A stretch of 64,000 nt of DNA from Candidatus Nanopelagicales bacterium (GTDB taxonomy: Bacteria > Actinomycetota > Actinomycetes > S36-B12 > GCA-2699445). Position 1 is the stretch's first letter. Every line of letters begins with the position of its first letter. Under the pieces are notes generated by a model. It had not been told where the DNA came from and did no database searches. It saw only the letters and a program-made list of their open reading frames with translations. The position numbers and the translations under genes are program-made. The stretch spans positions 164,402 through 228,401 of the forward strand of contig JBAOHO010000029.1 of the NCBI GenBank assembly GCA_037045355.1. The letters are read 5' to 3'. Positions 45,409-52,631 of the stretch are shown one piece after another.

Positions 45409-45476
45409 TGTGTCACACAAGTACTGATGACAGTACGATCCATGTGTTGCACATGCAACTTATGTGTGTGACACAT
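45409..45476. promoter_or_regulatory. Cluster of four palindromes between the MMPL and MarR genes
   Basis: Reading left to right: TGTG-TCA-CACA (45409-45419), GTACTG-ATGA-CAGTAC (45421-45436), CATGTG-TTG-CACATG (45441-45455) and ATGTGT-GTG-ACACAT (45462-45476). Three share the TGTG-N3-CACA core; two of them are centred 21 bp apart (two helical turns). MarR dimers bind palindromes of this size, so this is the likely operator region for the divergent pair. It lies 50-117 bp upstream of the MMPL start and 43-110 bp upstream of the marR start. Confidence 0.75.
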
Positions 45477-45518
45477 GCAATCGAAGATCGAAATCGCGGA
45501 TCGCAGGAAGGGTTTCGG

Positions 45519-46094
45519 ATGCCACTCAAGAGACGGTTGGAGTCGTCGCGTTACGCCCCGGAACCCGAACTACTGCTCCGGATCAATCGTGCGGTCATGC
45601 GCATGCGTCGCGTCATCGTCAAGCCACCCGAGTTGTCCATGCCGATGCCGTCACTGGGCCGTTCTGTTGATTTCGCGAAGGTGCACGCCTGCATGGCGAT
45701 CGCAGAGGGCGCCGTTGATGGCGCTCCCACAGGCCCCGACGGGCACCGGGTATCGACGGTCAAGGACGTCGCCGCATTCATGCAGTTGGATCATTCCACC
45801 GCCAGCCGACTGCTGAGCGAAGCCGAAGCCGATGGCCTCGTCGAGCGCGGGACCGACCCCGAGGACCGCCGCCGCACTACCGTGTCCCTGACCGACATCG
45901 GCCGCTTGGTATTGCAGGACAGCATCGCGATGCGGACGTGGGCCATGAGCCAGGCCTTTGACCAATGGTCCGAGAAGGATCTGAAGACCTTGGCCATCAT
46001 GCTCGAACGGATGGCACAGACCCTCGTAGAACGTATGCCCGACCTCATGTGCGAGGCACGTGAGCGTTTCGGGCTCACCGGCGAACAGCACTGA
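45519..46094 (+). CDS. MarR-family transcriptional regulator
   Basis: It has 191 residues. The winged helix is clear: VSTVKDVAAFMQLDHSTASR (helix-turn-helix), then LLSEAEADGLVERGTDPEDR (wing with the DPxDRR sequence) and RTTVSLTDIGRLVL. An N-terminal stretch of about 45 residues rich in Arg and Met precedes the domain. It probably represses the divergent MMPL exporter and itself through the palindromes in the shared promoter; the ligand is unknown. AGGAAGGG lies 6 nt before the ATG. Convergent with the AhpD-like gene, 20 bp between the stops. Confidence 0.9.
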   Translation: MPLKRRLESSRYAPEPELLLRINRAVMRMRRVIVKPPELSMPMPSLGRSVDFAKVHACMAIAEGAVDGAPTGPDGHRVSTVKDVAAFMQLDHSTASRLLSEAEADGLVERGTDPEDRRRTTVSLTDIGRLVLQDSIAMRTWAMSQAFDQWSEKDLKTLAIMLERMAQTLVERMPDLMCEARERFGLTGEQH

Positions 46095-46114
46095 CGAGTC
46101 GAGTGGGTCGCGGT

Positions 46115-46486
46115 TCAGTTGACCGGCGTTGCGTCCTCGGGGTGCAGCGCGGCGTGGAACTCGCAGAAGGCGTCAAAGGCGCGCGGGGCATAGATGGACG
46201 CCGGGCCACCACCCATCAGCATCGTCACCCCGATCGCTTCGGCGGCCTCCTCGCGGGTCGCGCCCAGACGAGCCGCCGCCTTGGCGTGGGCCGAGATGCA
46301 GCCGTCGCATTGCGTATTGACCGAGATCGCCAAGGCGATGAGTTCCTTGGTCTTGGCATCCAGAACGCCATCGACCAGCGCTGCCCCGTGCAGGGCGGCA
46401 AAGCCCTTGTAGACGTCGGGGATCATGCGACGTAGTTCCCGACTCTGTGGGCGCAACTCGTCTTGTATTGCTTGGCCGTAGTTCAT
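46115..46486 (-). CDS. Carboxymuconolactone decarboxylase/AhpD-like protein
   Basis: It has 123 residues. The AhpD-type active site CDGCISAHAKAAARLGATRE (CxxC with His four residues on) lies near residue 60, followed by EEAAEAIGVTMLMGGGPASI. Such small trimeric proteins have thiol-dependent peroxidase or oxidoreductase activity. GGAGAG lies upstream of the ATG. An ATACCC-N4-GGGTAT palindrome about 90 bp upstream suggests control by a CsoR/CstR-type repressor, which is not encoded in this window. Confidence 0.88.
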   Translation of the reverse strand: MNYGQAIQDELRPQSRELRRMIPDVYKGFAALHGAALVDGVLDAKTKELIALAISVNTQCDGCISAHAKAAARLGATREEAAEAIGVTMLMGGGPASIYAPRAFDAFCEFHAALHPEDATPVN

Positions 46487-46574
46487 GATGTCGCTCTCCT
46501 CAGGTGACAGGTCCGTTCACTTCGACAAAGGCCCCAATAGCGCTGCATCGCAGCGCACGGTCCGATGCCAACTT

Positions 46575-46590
46575 ATACCCCCAAGGGTAT
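46575..46590. promoter_or_regulatory. CsoR/CstR-like palindrome
   Basis: ATACCC-CCAA-GGGTAT is a perfect 6-4-6 inverted repeat with the ATAC..GGTAT ends and C/G centre seen in operators of the CsoR/CstR/RcnR repressor family (copper or persulfide sensing). It is about 90 bp from the AhpD-like start and about 135 bp from the end of the alpha/beta hydrolase gene. Confidence 0.5.
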
Positions 46591-46725
46591 GGTGCAGGCG
46601 CCAGCGCGGTACCGCTGGGCATGCCGGATGGCCGCTTCATTGCATGTCATTGCCGACCTTCGTGGCGGATTTGCACAGCGTGGCGGCCTCAAACGGGCGG
46701 CAACGCTCGACGACCTGAGGCGATG

Positions 46726-48138
46726 TCAGCCACGCCCCCGCACAGGCTTCTGGTCAGGATCCGACACAGCGGCGATGCGCTTGAGCCAGGGGGCGAGCCG
46801 CATGACGAAGGTGTTTCGGTCCGACGCTGCACTGAGCGGGTCGATGTGGGCGAAGGTACTCGACCGGTCGATAGTCGTGACGGCCCTTCGCGGCAGTCCG
46901 GATTGGGCCGCCAGCGCTCGGGTGGAGTCGGCGACCCGGCCACCGCCCAGCGCCGCGTCGAAGGAGAACAGGGGGACGTCGATCCTCTTGCCGAACACCG
47001 AGCGGACGCCGAGCACCTTCTGCGCCGGGTTCGCGATGCCGTTGTTCACCGAGGATCCGTCCAGGCTCAGCCGGCGCGGGTGGTACCACGACGTCCCGTC
47101 GTAGCCGTCGTACTCGGCGAAGACCTGTGCCGCCCGCCGGGCGCTGCCCAGTTCGCCGTCCTGCCACCCGCGTGGCTCGCCGCTGGTGGCAAGGTTGCCG
47201 ATGTGGCTGTGCACGAGGGCGAGGAACTGCGGCGACGTGTCGTTGTCCACGCTGTACCCGTATTGGCCCAGGTTCGTGGCGGGTACCGGCGCCTTCAGGG
47301 CATCAGGAACCAGCGGGAAGGGCTGCAGCGCCGAAGGCCGGTCCGGCTCGGTGACGGCCGTCGTCGACCCGAGCACGTTGAAGATGCCGGTTACCCATGG
47401 CAGGCCGAGTCCCAGCAGATCGGACCACGGGCTGCCCGCGTCCAGTTCCGCAAGGTCGGCCCTGGCCTCGGCCGCGGTCGGTAGTTCCCGCGAGGAGCCG
47501 CCGCCGTCGATGAACACCAGGCCCGACAGATCCCTCACGCCGGGTTTGCCGGCGAAGTTCCAGGTCGCGTACGCAGTGGTGATGCGGCCACCCAGGGAGT
47601 GGCCGCCCAGCACCACGGTGCGGCCACCGGCGGACGCCTTCGTGACGACCCGGCGGATGTCCTTGACGGCCACCTTCAGGCCCCAGTCCCGAGCGAACGT
47701 GGTCTCGTCGGTGGTCTTCGGCTGGAACCGCGGGGTCAGCCCCGGGTTCGTGAGCCAGCCCAGGTAGTAATCGACGAGCTGTTCGGACGTGGCCTGGCCG
47801 GCGCGGTACCGCTTGAGCACGGAGTGGTCCTCGAGCAGATTCTCGCGCCGTTCGATGGACCACACCTGCCAGTCGCCGTCGAGTCGCTGCAGGAGGGCCC
47901 GGGCCATCGGCCGGAAGTTCGCCGCGCCCGCGGAGGTGCCCGGGACGAGCACCAGCACATGACCAGCGGCGGCCGGGCCCTGCTTGAGCACTTGCACCTT
48001 GTTGTACTGCGCCGGGGTTCCCGGTGCTCGGTAGCCGTTGAGCGTCACCAGATCGTCCGCCGTCGCCGGTGTCAGCCCACCAGCGGTCATGATCGCAGCT
48101 ACAGCGATGCCGATCGCTCCCACTGTTCGCTTGCGCAT
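46726..48138 (-). CDS. Secreted alpha/beta hydrolase
   Basis: It has 470 residues with a signal peptide (AIGIAVAAIMTAGGLTPATA). The hydrolase fold shows GHVLVLVPGTSAGAANF (oxyanion region), the nucleophile elbow TVVLGGHSLGGRITTAYA (GHSLGG) and a late histidine in STFAHIDPLSA. It is larger than a minimal lipase, with an insertion of about 120 residues around 230-350. Probably an exported lipase or esterase; the substrate is unknown. GGAG lies about 7 nt before the ATG. Its base composition is like its neighbours. Confidence 0.83.
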   Translation of the reverse strand: MRKRTVGAIGIAVAAIMTAGGLTPATADDLVTLNGYRAPGTPAQYNKVQVLKQGPAAAGHVLVLVPGTSAGAANFRPMARALLQRLDGDWQVWSIERRENLLEDHSVLKRYRAGQATSEQLVDYYLGWLTNPGLTPRFQPKTTDETTFARDWGLKVAVKDIRRVVTKASAGGRTVVLGGHSLGGRITTAYATWNFAGKPGVRDLSGLVFIDGGGSSRELPTAAEARADLAELDAGSPWSDLLGLGLPWVTGIFNVLGSTTAVTEPDRPSALQPFPLVPDALKAPVPATNLGQYGYSVDNDTSPQFLALVHSHIGNLATSGEPRGWQDGELGSARRAAQVFAEYDGYDGTSWYHPRRLSLDGSSVNNGIANPAQKVLGVRSVFGKRIDVPLFSFDAALGGGRVADSTRALAAQSGLPRRAVTTIDRSSTFAHIDPLSAASDRNTFVMRLAPWLKRIAAVSDPDQKPVRGRG

Positions 48139-48291
48139 GCGCTACTCCTCGTCGTCCCGCCTTCCACCGTGCATCGAACTTTACGGCCTGTCACGATCCA
48201 GGGCACGTCGCACCGCTGTCGCTGGTGCACGGACGGGCGCCGGTGCGAGCCGTGCTCAACAAGCGGAGGCCCTCCCGCTGGGCTGGTTCGG

Positions 48292-49083
48292 TCAGGAACG
48301 CTGCAACTCGTGTGCCAGGTGGGCAGTGAGGGCGAGGGCTGCGTGTACGCCGTTGGCGTCGCCTTTCTCGAAGTCGTCGCCTGTTGTGGCCATGGTGTTG
48401 GTGATGTGGGCGATGCAGACGATGTCACGGTTGCATGCCTCTGCGAGGGCGTAGAGTGCGGCTGCCTCCATCTCGACGCAGGCGGCGCCCATTTCGGTGG
48501 CCGAGGAGATGGCGGCTGGTGTCTCGCGGTACGGTGCGTCAGTTGTCCATGACCGTGCGGTGATGATCGGCTCTTCGAGGTTGTCGAGCGTGGCTCCCAG
48601 GGATTGGCGAAGGTGGAGGCGCATCGGGCTCCAGGTACCCGGTGGCCGGTAGTGCAGACTGGTCCCCTCGTCGCGCAGAGCGGCTTCGATGAGGACGAAG
48701 TACGGGGTCTGGGCAAGCGGCTGGAGCTGGCCCGCCGAGGTGATCGAGATGACAAGTTCGGCGCCGCTGACGAATAGCTGTTCGGCGACGAGCACCGCGA
48801 AGGGGGCGCCGACGGCGCGTCCGACGACACCGATGGTTGTGCCGGAGACCTGGGTGACCCACATGTCGGTGTGGTAGCAAGCCCACCCCGGATGCCTGTG
48901 TGCGTTGGTGGACGTGGCAAGGTGAGCGGCGATGTCGCCGTCGGGGTCGAGCAGGCACACGCGGGGCACAGCGTCGTCGGACAGGTTCTTCTGACGACGC
49001 GCTTCGCGTAACAGGTTGGCCGGCTGGAATACCGATGCCTCGTCGTAGGCCTTCACCGGCAGATCTGCTGGCTGCACCGTCAC
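48292..49083 (-). CDS. Nucleoside phosphorylase family protein (uridine phosphorylase-like)
   Basis: It has 263 residues, of the PNP_UDP_1 fold that splits or swaps the base of a nucleoside using phosphate. Visible are VGRAVGAPFAVLVAEQLFVS-GAE and VISITSAGQLQPL (substrate/phosphate strand), the base-site ITARSWTTDAPYRET and the ribose-site EMGAACVEMEAAALYALAEA (ExEAAALY, catalytic Glu). The family is reliable, the substrate is not. Its GTG start overlaps the stop of the ArsR-rhodanese gene by GTGA, so the two are co-translated. The context is a divergent sulfur-handling operon, which suggests a thio- or seleno-nucleoside rather than ordinary salvage. Confidence 0.87.
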   Translation of the reverse strand: MTVQPADLPVKAYDEASVFQPANLLREARRQKNLSDDAVPRVCLLDPDGDIAAHLATSTNAHRHPGWACYHTDMWVTQVSGTTIGVVGRAVGAPFAVLVAEQLFVSGAELVISITSAGQLQPLAQTPYFVLIEAALRDEGTSLHYRPPGTWSPMRLHLRQSLGATLDNLEEPIITARSWTTDAPYRETPAAISSATEMGAACVEMEAAALYALAEACNRDIVCIAHITNTMATTGDDFEKGDANGVHAALALTAHLAHELQRS

Positions 49084-49751
49084 GCCGACTCTCGTGCGGC
49101 GATGGGCCGGCCGGCGTCACGCCACTGCGGGTAGCCGCCCTCCAATCGCGCGGCCACGAAGCCGGACTCGCGTAGGCGGGACACAGCCGTGGATGCCATC
49201 ACGCAGTAGGGCCCGCGGCAGTAGGCGACGATGCTGGCGTCGTCGGGTAGTTCGTTGATGCGCGTGGCGAGGTCGGCGACGGGGATGTTGACCGCCCCGT
49301 CGACGTGCCCGGCGGCGAACTCGCTGGCCGGCCTGACGTCCACCAAGAGCACGTGACCCGATCGTGTCATCTCGTCAAACTCCAGGAAGCTAATCGGTCG
49401 AGCGCCGTCGGCCTGCTCGAAGAAGGCATCGGTCAGTGCGGCGACTTCCGAGATGTGCTGCTCGGCCAGGGCGACGAGACTGCGGTACCCGGCCTCCACG
49501 GACCGGTCGGTGAGTCGATAGACCCGGGAGGTGCCCTCGACGCGACGGGTGACCAGCCCGGCACCGGCGAGAATCTGCAGGTGCCGGGATGTGTTGGCGA
49601 CACTGGCCGAGATCTGGCCGGCCAGCGATTCGACGGTGCGCTCACCTTGGCCGAGAACGTCGACGATCTCCACCCGCTTGGCGTGCCCGAACGCAGCGCC
49701 GATGCGCGCGAAGTGCCCGAACACTTCGTCCTTGTACTCGCGTGGGTCCAT
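49080..49751 (-). CDS. ArsR-family regulator fused to a rhodanese domain
   Basis: It has 223 residues. The N-terminal ArsR winged helix (AKRVEIVDVLGQGERTVESL, ISASVANTSRHLQILAGAGL-VTRR) is followed by a rhodanese domain: LLVDVRPASEFAAGHVDGAV, ARINELPDDASIVAYCRGPY-C and RLEGGYPQWRDAG. The only two cysteines are C178 and C183 in the rhodanese loop CRGPYC; the metal-binding cysteines of arsenic or zinc sensors are absent. The likely signal is therefore a persulfide taken up by the rhodanese site. It probably controls itself, the phosphorylase and the divergent deacetylase-DsrE-desulfurase operon through inverted repeats in the shared promoter. Confidence 0.88.
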   Translation of the reverse strand: MDPREYKDEVFGHFARIGAAFGHAKRVEIVDVLGQGERTVESLAGQISASVANTSRHLQILAGAGLVTRRVEGTSRVYRLTDRSVEAGYRSLVALAEQHISEVAALTDAFFEQADGARPISFLEFDEMTRSGHVLLVDVRPASEFAAGHVDGAVNIPVADLATRINELPDDASIVAYCRGPYCVMASTAVSRLRESGFVAARLEGGYPQWRDAGRPIAARESA

Positions 49752-49761
49752 GCTTTGCTCC

Positions 49762-49830
49762 TCAAGGTTTCGCTTGAATAGTACGGGGACCGACTGGTAG
49801 CGTCGCCATATTCAATTGATGTTTTGAATA
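49762..49830. promoter_or_regulatory. Divergent operator region with two inverted repeats
   Basis: TCAAG-N6-CTTGA (49762-49777) lies just before the ArsR-rhodanese start, and TATTCAA-N8-TTGAATA (49809-49830) lies just before the deacetylase start. The first repeat runs directly into another TTGAATA half-site (49774-49780). AT-rich TTGAATA half-sites of this kind are typical ArsR-family targets. The region is 91 bp from start to start. Confidence 0.7.
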
Positions 49831-49842
49831 GGGAGAATGGCG

Positions 49843-50595
49843 ATGACATCGGCCGTCGGGCACGTCTCAAGGAACACGGCGCTGCCGTCGTGGCGTCGCG
49901 TCCTCGCGGTCGTGGCACATCCGGACGACGAGTCGTTCGGACTGGGCGCGGTCCTGGCAGCGTTCGCCGCTGTCGGCAGCGAGGTGTCGGTCCTGTGCCT
50001 CACGCGCGGCGAGGCCTCTACCGTGCAGGGAGTCGAGGGTGACCTCGCGCAGGTGCGCGCACAGGAGTTGCAGCGGGCAGGGCAGGTTCTGGGTCTGACT
50101 CGCGTGGGCCTGCGGGAGTACCCCGACGGTGCACTCGCAGACGTCCCGCTGGACGACCTCCGCGCCGAGATCGCCGCGTTTGCGGGCAGTTCGCCCCCGG
50201 ACGGGATCGTGGTTTTCGACCCCAGCGGGATCACCGGGCACGCCGACCATCAGCGCGCCACCGAGGCCGCCCTCGGATACGCCCGCACGGGAAGCATCCC
50301 GGTGCTGGGCTGGACTCTGCCCGATGACGTGGCCGCCACCCTGAACACCGAGACCGGCGCCGGCTTCAGCGGCCACCCCCAAGCGGAGGTCGACCTCGTC
50401 ATCGACGTGGACCGCTCGACCCAGGAACTGGCTGTCGCCTGCCACCCCAGCCAAGCAGTACCTGGCAGCGTGCTGTGGCGCCGACTCGATCTACTCGGCC
50501 CGCGCGAGCACCTGCGCTGGCTGCATCACCCCGACACCACCAACGACGCCGGCCACTCATCGAAGAACCCCTCACAAGAAGGAAGCACCCCATGA
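49843..50595 (+). CDS. PIG-L/LmbE-family deacetylase
   Basis: It has 250 residues, of the zinc-dependent family that includes MshB and Mca (mycothiol synthesis and detoxification) and GlcNAc-PI deacetylase. The zinc motif VVAHPDDESFGLGAVL (H26, D29) and the second ligand motif ITGHADHQRATEAAL (H133, H136) are intact. It is shorter than MshB (about 300). The ATG at 49843 has GGGAG at good spacing; an ATG two codons earlier touches that site and is less likely. It overlaps the DsrE gene by ATGA. It probably de-N-acetylates a glycosylated or nucleoside-derived intermediate that the same operon then sulfurates. Confidence 0.88.
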   Translation: MTSAVGHVSRNTALPSWRRVLAVVAHPDDESFGLGAVLAAFAAVGSEVSVLCLTRGEASTVQGVEGDLAQVRAQELQRAGQVLGLTRVGLREYPDGALADVPLDDLRAEIAAFAGSSPPDGIVVFDPSGITGHADHQRATEAALGYARTGSIPVLGWTLPDDVAATLNTETGAGFSGHPQAEVDLVIDVDRSTQELAVACHPSQAVPGSVLWRRLDLLGPREHLRWLHHPDTTNDAGHSSKNPSQEGSTP

Positions 50596-50942
50596 ACGTC
50601 CTGATGATCATCAACGGTTCGGCCTACGGCCTGGACTCCACCTACAACGCCATCCGCCTGGCAGCGTCGATGTCCAAACGCGACGGGGTCGACGTGACCG
50701 TGTTCCTCATGGGTGACGGGGTGACTGCGGCCATGGCGGGGCAGAAGACCCCCGACGGCTACTACAAACTCGACCGGATGCTCAGCCCTGTCACGCGCAA
50801 CGGCGGCCGGATCCTGTGCTGCGGCACCTGCATGGATGCCCGCGGCATCACCGAACAGATGCTCATCGAGGGCGCTACCCGCTCCACCATGGAGGCCCTG
50901 ACCGACGCGACCCTGGCCGCGGACAAGGTGCTGGTCTTCTGA
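50592..50942 (+). CDS. DsrE-family sulfur-carrier-like protein
   Basis: It has 116 residues, of the DsrE/DsrF/YchN fold: VLMIINGSAYGLDSTYNAIR and VTVFLMGDGVTAAMAG are typical, and the C-terminal ILCCGTCMDARGITEQ carries Cys76, Cys77 and Cys80. Related proteins accept persulfide sulfur on a conserved Cys and pass it on. Its first codon overlaps the deacetylase stop, and its own stop overlaps the next ATG by one base, so expression is tightly coupled. It probably takes sulfur from the cysteine desulfurase of the operon. Confidence 0.88.
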   Translation: MNVLMIINGSAYGLDSTYNAIRLAASMSKRDGVDVTVFLMGDGVTAAMAGQKTPDGYYKLDRMLSPVTRNGGRILCCGTCMDARGITEQMLIEGATRSTMEALTDATLAADKVLVF

Positions 50943-51172
50943 TGCCCGGTCCTGCGCAGACCGTTCTGGTCCTCGGCATCGGCAAACCCCTCCCACTCGC
51001 CGGGTTCTTCGCCCACGCACAGGCCCACGCTGTCGCCGACACCGTCACGGCCGCCGTCACCGTATCCGGCGAGACCGGACGGTTGGACGGCCACGGCGGA
51101 TGCTTCATCGAGACCGGCAACGGGCGCGCCGCCTACTGGTCCGGCGACTTCTCCACCGACCCCTCGCTATGA
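50942..51172 (+). CDS. Unrecognised 76-residue protein in the sulfur operon
   Basis: Family not recognised. A small neutral protein starting PGPAQTVLVLGIGKPLPLAG, with two histidines in FFAHAQAHAVAD and a single Cys54 in LDGHGGCFIETGNG, ending in AAYWSGDFSTDPSL. There is no signal peptide and no clear membrane helix. It is embedded between the DsrE and cysteine desulfurase genes, sharing one base with the former stop and four (ATGA) with the latter start. This, with consistent codon use, argues that it is real. A sulfur acceptor, scaffold or binding subunit are possibilities; none is shown. Confidence 0.72.
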   Translation: MPGPAQTVLVLGIGKPLPLAGFFAHAQAHAVADTVTAAVTVSGETGRLDGHGGCFIETGNGRAAYWSGDFSTDPSL

Positions 51173-52302
51173 CCGAGGTCATCTACCTGGACCACAACGC
51201 GACCACACCGCTGCTGCCCAGCGTCGTCGACGCGATGCTGCCGTACCTGCGTGAGGAGTACGGCAACCCGTCCAGCGACCACGCACACGGACGCCGGGCA
51301 CGGGCGGCGGTCGACACCGCACGTGGGCAACTCGCCGACCTGATCGGGTGCCACCCCGACGAGATCGTGTTCACCTCCGGCGGCACCGAAGCCAACAACC
51401 TCGCCATCCGGGGAACCACCCAGGCGCTCACCACGTCACGGCGAACAGTCGTCACCTCGGCCGTCGAGCACCCCGCCACCGTGGCACCCCTGCGCCGCAT
51501 GGAGGCCCAGGGCTGGACCATCGACCGCCTGCCCGTCACCCGCGAAGGCAGTATCGACCCATCGATCCTGCCCGCCGCGATGACCCCGGACGTCGCACTC
51601 GTCACGCTCATGCTCGCCCAAAACGAGACCGGCGCAATGCTGCCCATCGCCGAGGCAGGCGAAGCCGCCCACGCCGCAGGGGCACTCATGCACACCGACG
51701 CCGCCCAGGCCATCGGCAAGATCCCCGTGCACGTCGACGACCTCAACGTCGACTTGCTGTCCATCGCGGGCCACAAGGTCAACGCTCCCAAAGGCGTCGG
51801 TGCCCTCTACATCCGACGCGGCACCCCGATCCGGCCAGTCCTGCTCGGCGCCTCACAGGAACGGGGCATCCGCCCCGGCACCGAGAACGTCGCCAGCATC
51901 GTCGCCCTCGGCACCGCCGCCGATGCCGCCGCCACCGACATCGAGCAACGGGCCCACCACTACCGCGTCCTGCGGAACGAACTCTGGAAGGACCTGTCGG
52001 GGAGCATCCCCGGACTCACCCGGCACACGCCGGTTGATTCCCTGCCCAACACGCTGTCCGTCAGCTTCCCCGGCGTCCTCGGAGCCGACGTCCTGGCCCG
52101 TGCCCCCCACATCGCCGCGTCGACCGGTTCGGCGTGCCACTCCGGGACAGAGCGCCCCTCCGCCGTCCTCACCGCCATGGGCATCGCACACACCGACGCC
52201 ATGGGCACCGTTCGCCTGTCCCTCGGCCATGGCAACACTGCACAAGACATCGTCCAGGTCGTACGGAACCTGACCCAGGCATTCCACGAAGCGCGACCCT
52301 GA
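51169..52302 (+). CDS. Cysteine desulfurase (NifS/IscS-like)
   Basis: A PLP enzyme of 377 residues that takes sulfur from cysteine as a persulfide. Key parts are YLDHNATTPLLPSVVDAML, FTSGGTEANNLAIRG, the His of SAVEHPATVAPL, the PLP-lysine K203 in LLSIAGHKVNAPKGVGALY and the catalytic C323 in AASTGSACHSGT. The short active-site loop and SGSAC-like sequence are of the NifS/IscS group. There is no IscU, SufB or ferredoxin gene nearby, so a role in iron-sulfur assembly is unlikely; delivery to the adjacent DsrE protein or to the rhodanese regulator is more plausible. It is the last gene of the four-gene overlapping operon. Confidence 0.92.
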   Translation: MTEVIYLDHNATTPLLPSVVDAMLPYLREEYGNPSSDHAHGRRARAAVDTARGQLADLIGCHPDEIVFTSGGTEANNLAIRGTTQALTTSRRTVVTSAVEHPATVAPLRRMEAQGWTIDRLPVTREGSIDPSILPAAMTPDVALVTLMLAQNETGAMLPIAEAGEAAHAAGALMHTDAAQAIGKIPVHVDDLNVDLLSIAGHKVNAPKGVGALYIRRGTPIRPVLLGASQERGIRPGTENVASIVALGTAADAAATDIEQRAHHYRVLRNELWKDLSGSIPGLTRHTPVDSLPNTLSVSFPGVLGADVLARAPHIAASTGSACHSGTERPSAVLTAMGIAHTDAMGTVRLSLGHGNTAQDIVQVVRNLTQAFHEARP

Positions 52303-52499
52303 CAGACATTCACGACAGTTCGCTCCTTCACGTTCACGGCACCGAGGGGGGACAACGGGGGGAGAGTCGCGGCGGAGGGACAAGCACGGTTACGCCTGAC
52401 TACGCACGAAATGCGGACCTGTCGGCAGGCTTCCTGGCGGCAATGGTCGTACGGCGGGATGGCCCCGAAACCGTTGTGAATGAGGGTCTTCGGCGCAGG

Positions 52500-52573
52500 T
52501 GGGCGCAGAGAGACTTGAACTCCCGACATCCTGCTTGTAAGGCAGGCGCTCTGACCAACTGAGCTATGCGCCC
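52500..52573 (-). tRNA. tRNA-Val (anticodon TAC)
   Basis: The acceptor stem GGGCGCA/TGCGCCC, a D arm with AGCTCAGTTGG, the anticodon arm CCTGC-CTTACAA-GCAGG (anticodon TAC) and the T arm with GTTCAAGTC form a standard 74-nt cloverleaf with discriminator A. The CCA end is not fully encoded. It lies between the sulfur operon and DUF3052. Confidence 0.95.
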
Positions 52574-52631
52574 GGACGTGTCGAGATTACGGCATCCGCA
52601 GTTCACATCCGCCACGCGGAGGATCGGATGT

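Noticed and set aside
46485..46720. A short plus-strand gene between the AhpD-like gene and the alpha/beta hydrolase gene
   Set aside because: The translated frames show no conserved sequence or ribosome-binding site, and the CsoR-like palindrome explains the interval better.
48292..52302. Arsenic resistance or Suf/Isc iron-sulfur assembly locus
   Set aside because: The ArsR helix has no metal-binding cysteines, there is no arsB/arsC gene, and no scaffold or ferredoxin gene accompanies the desulfurase.
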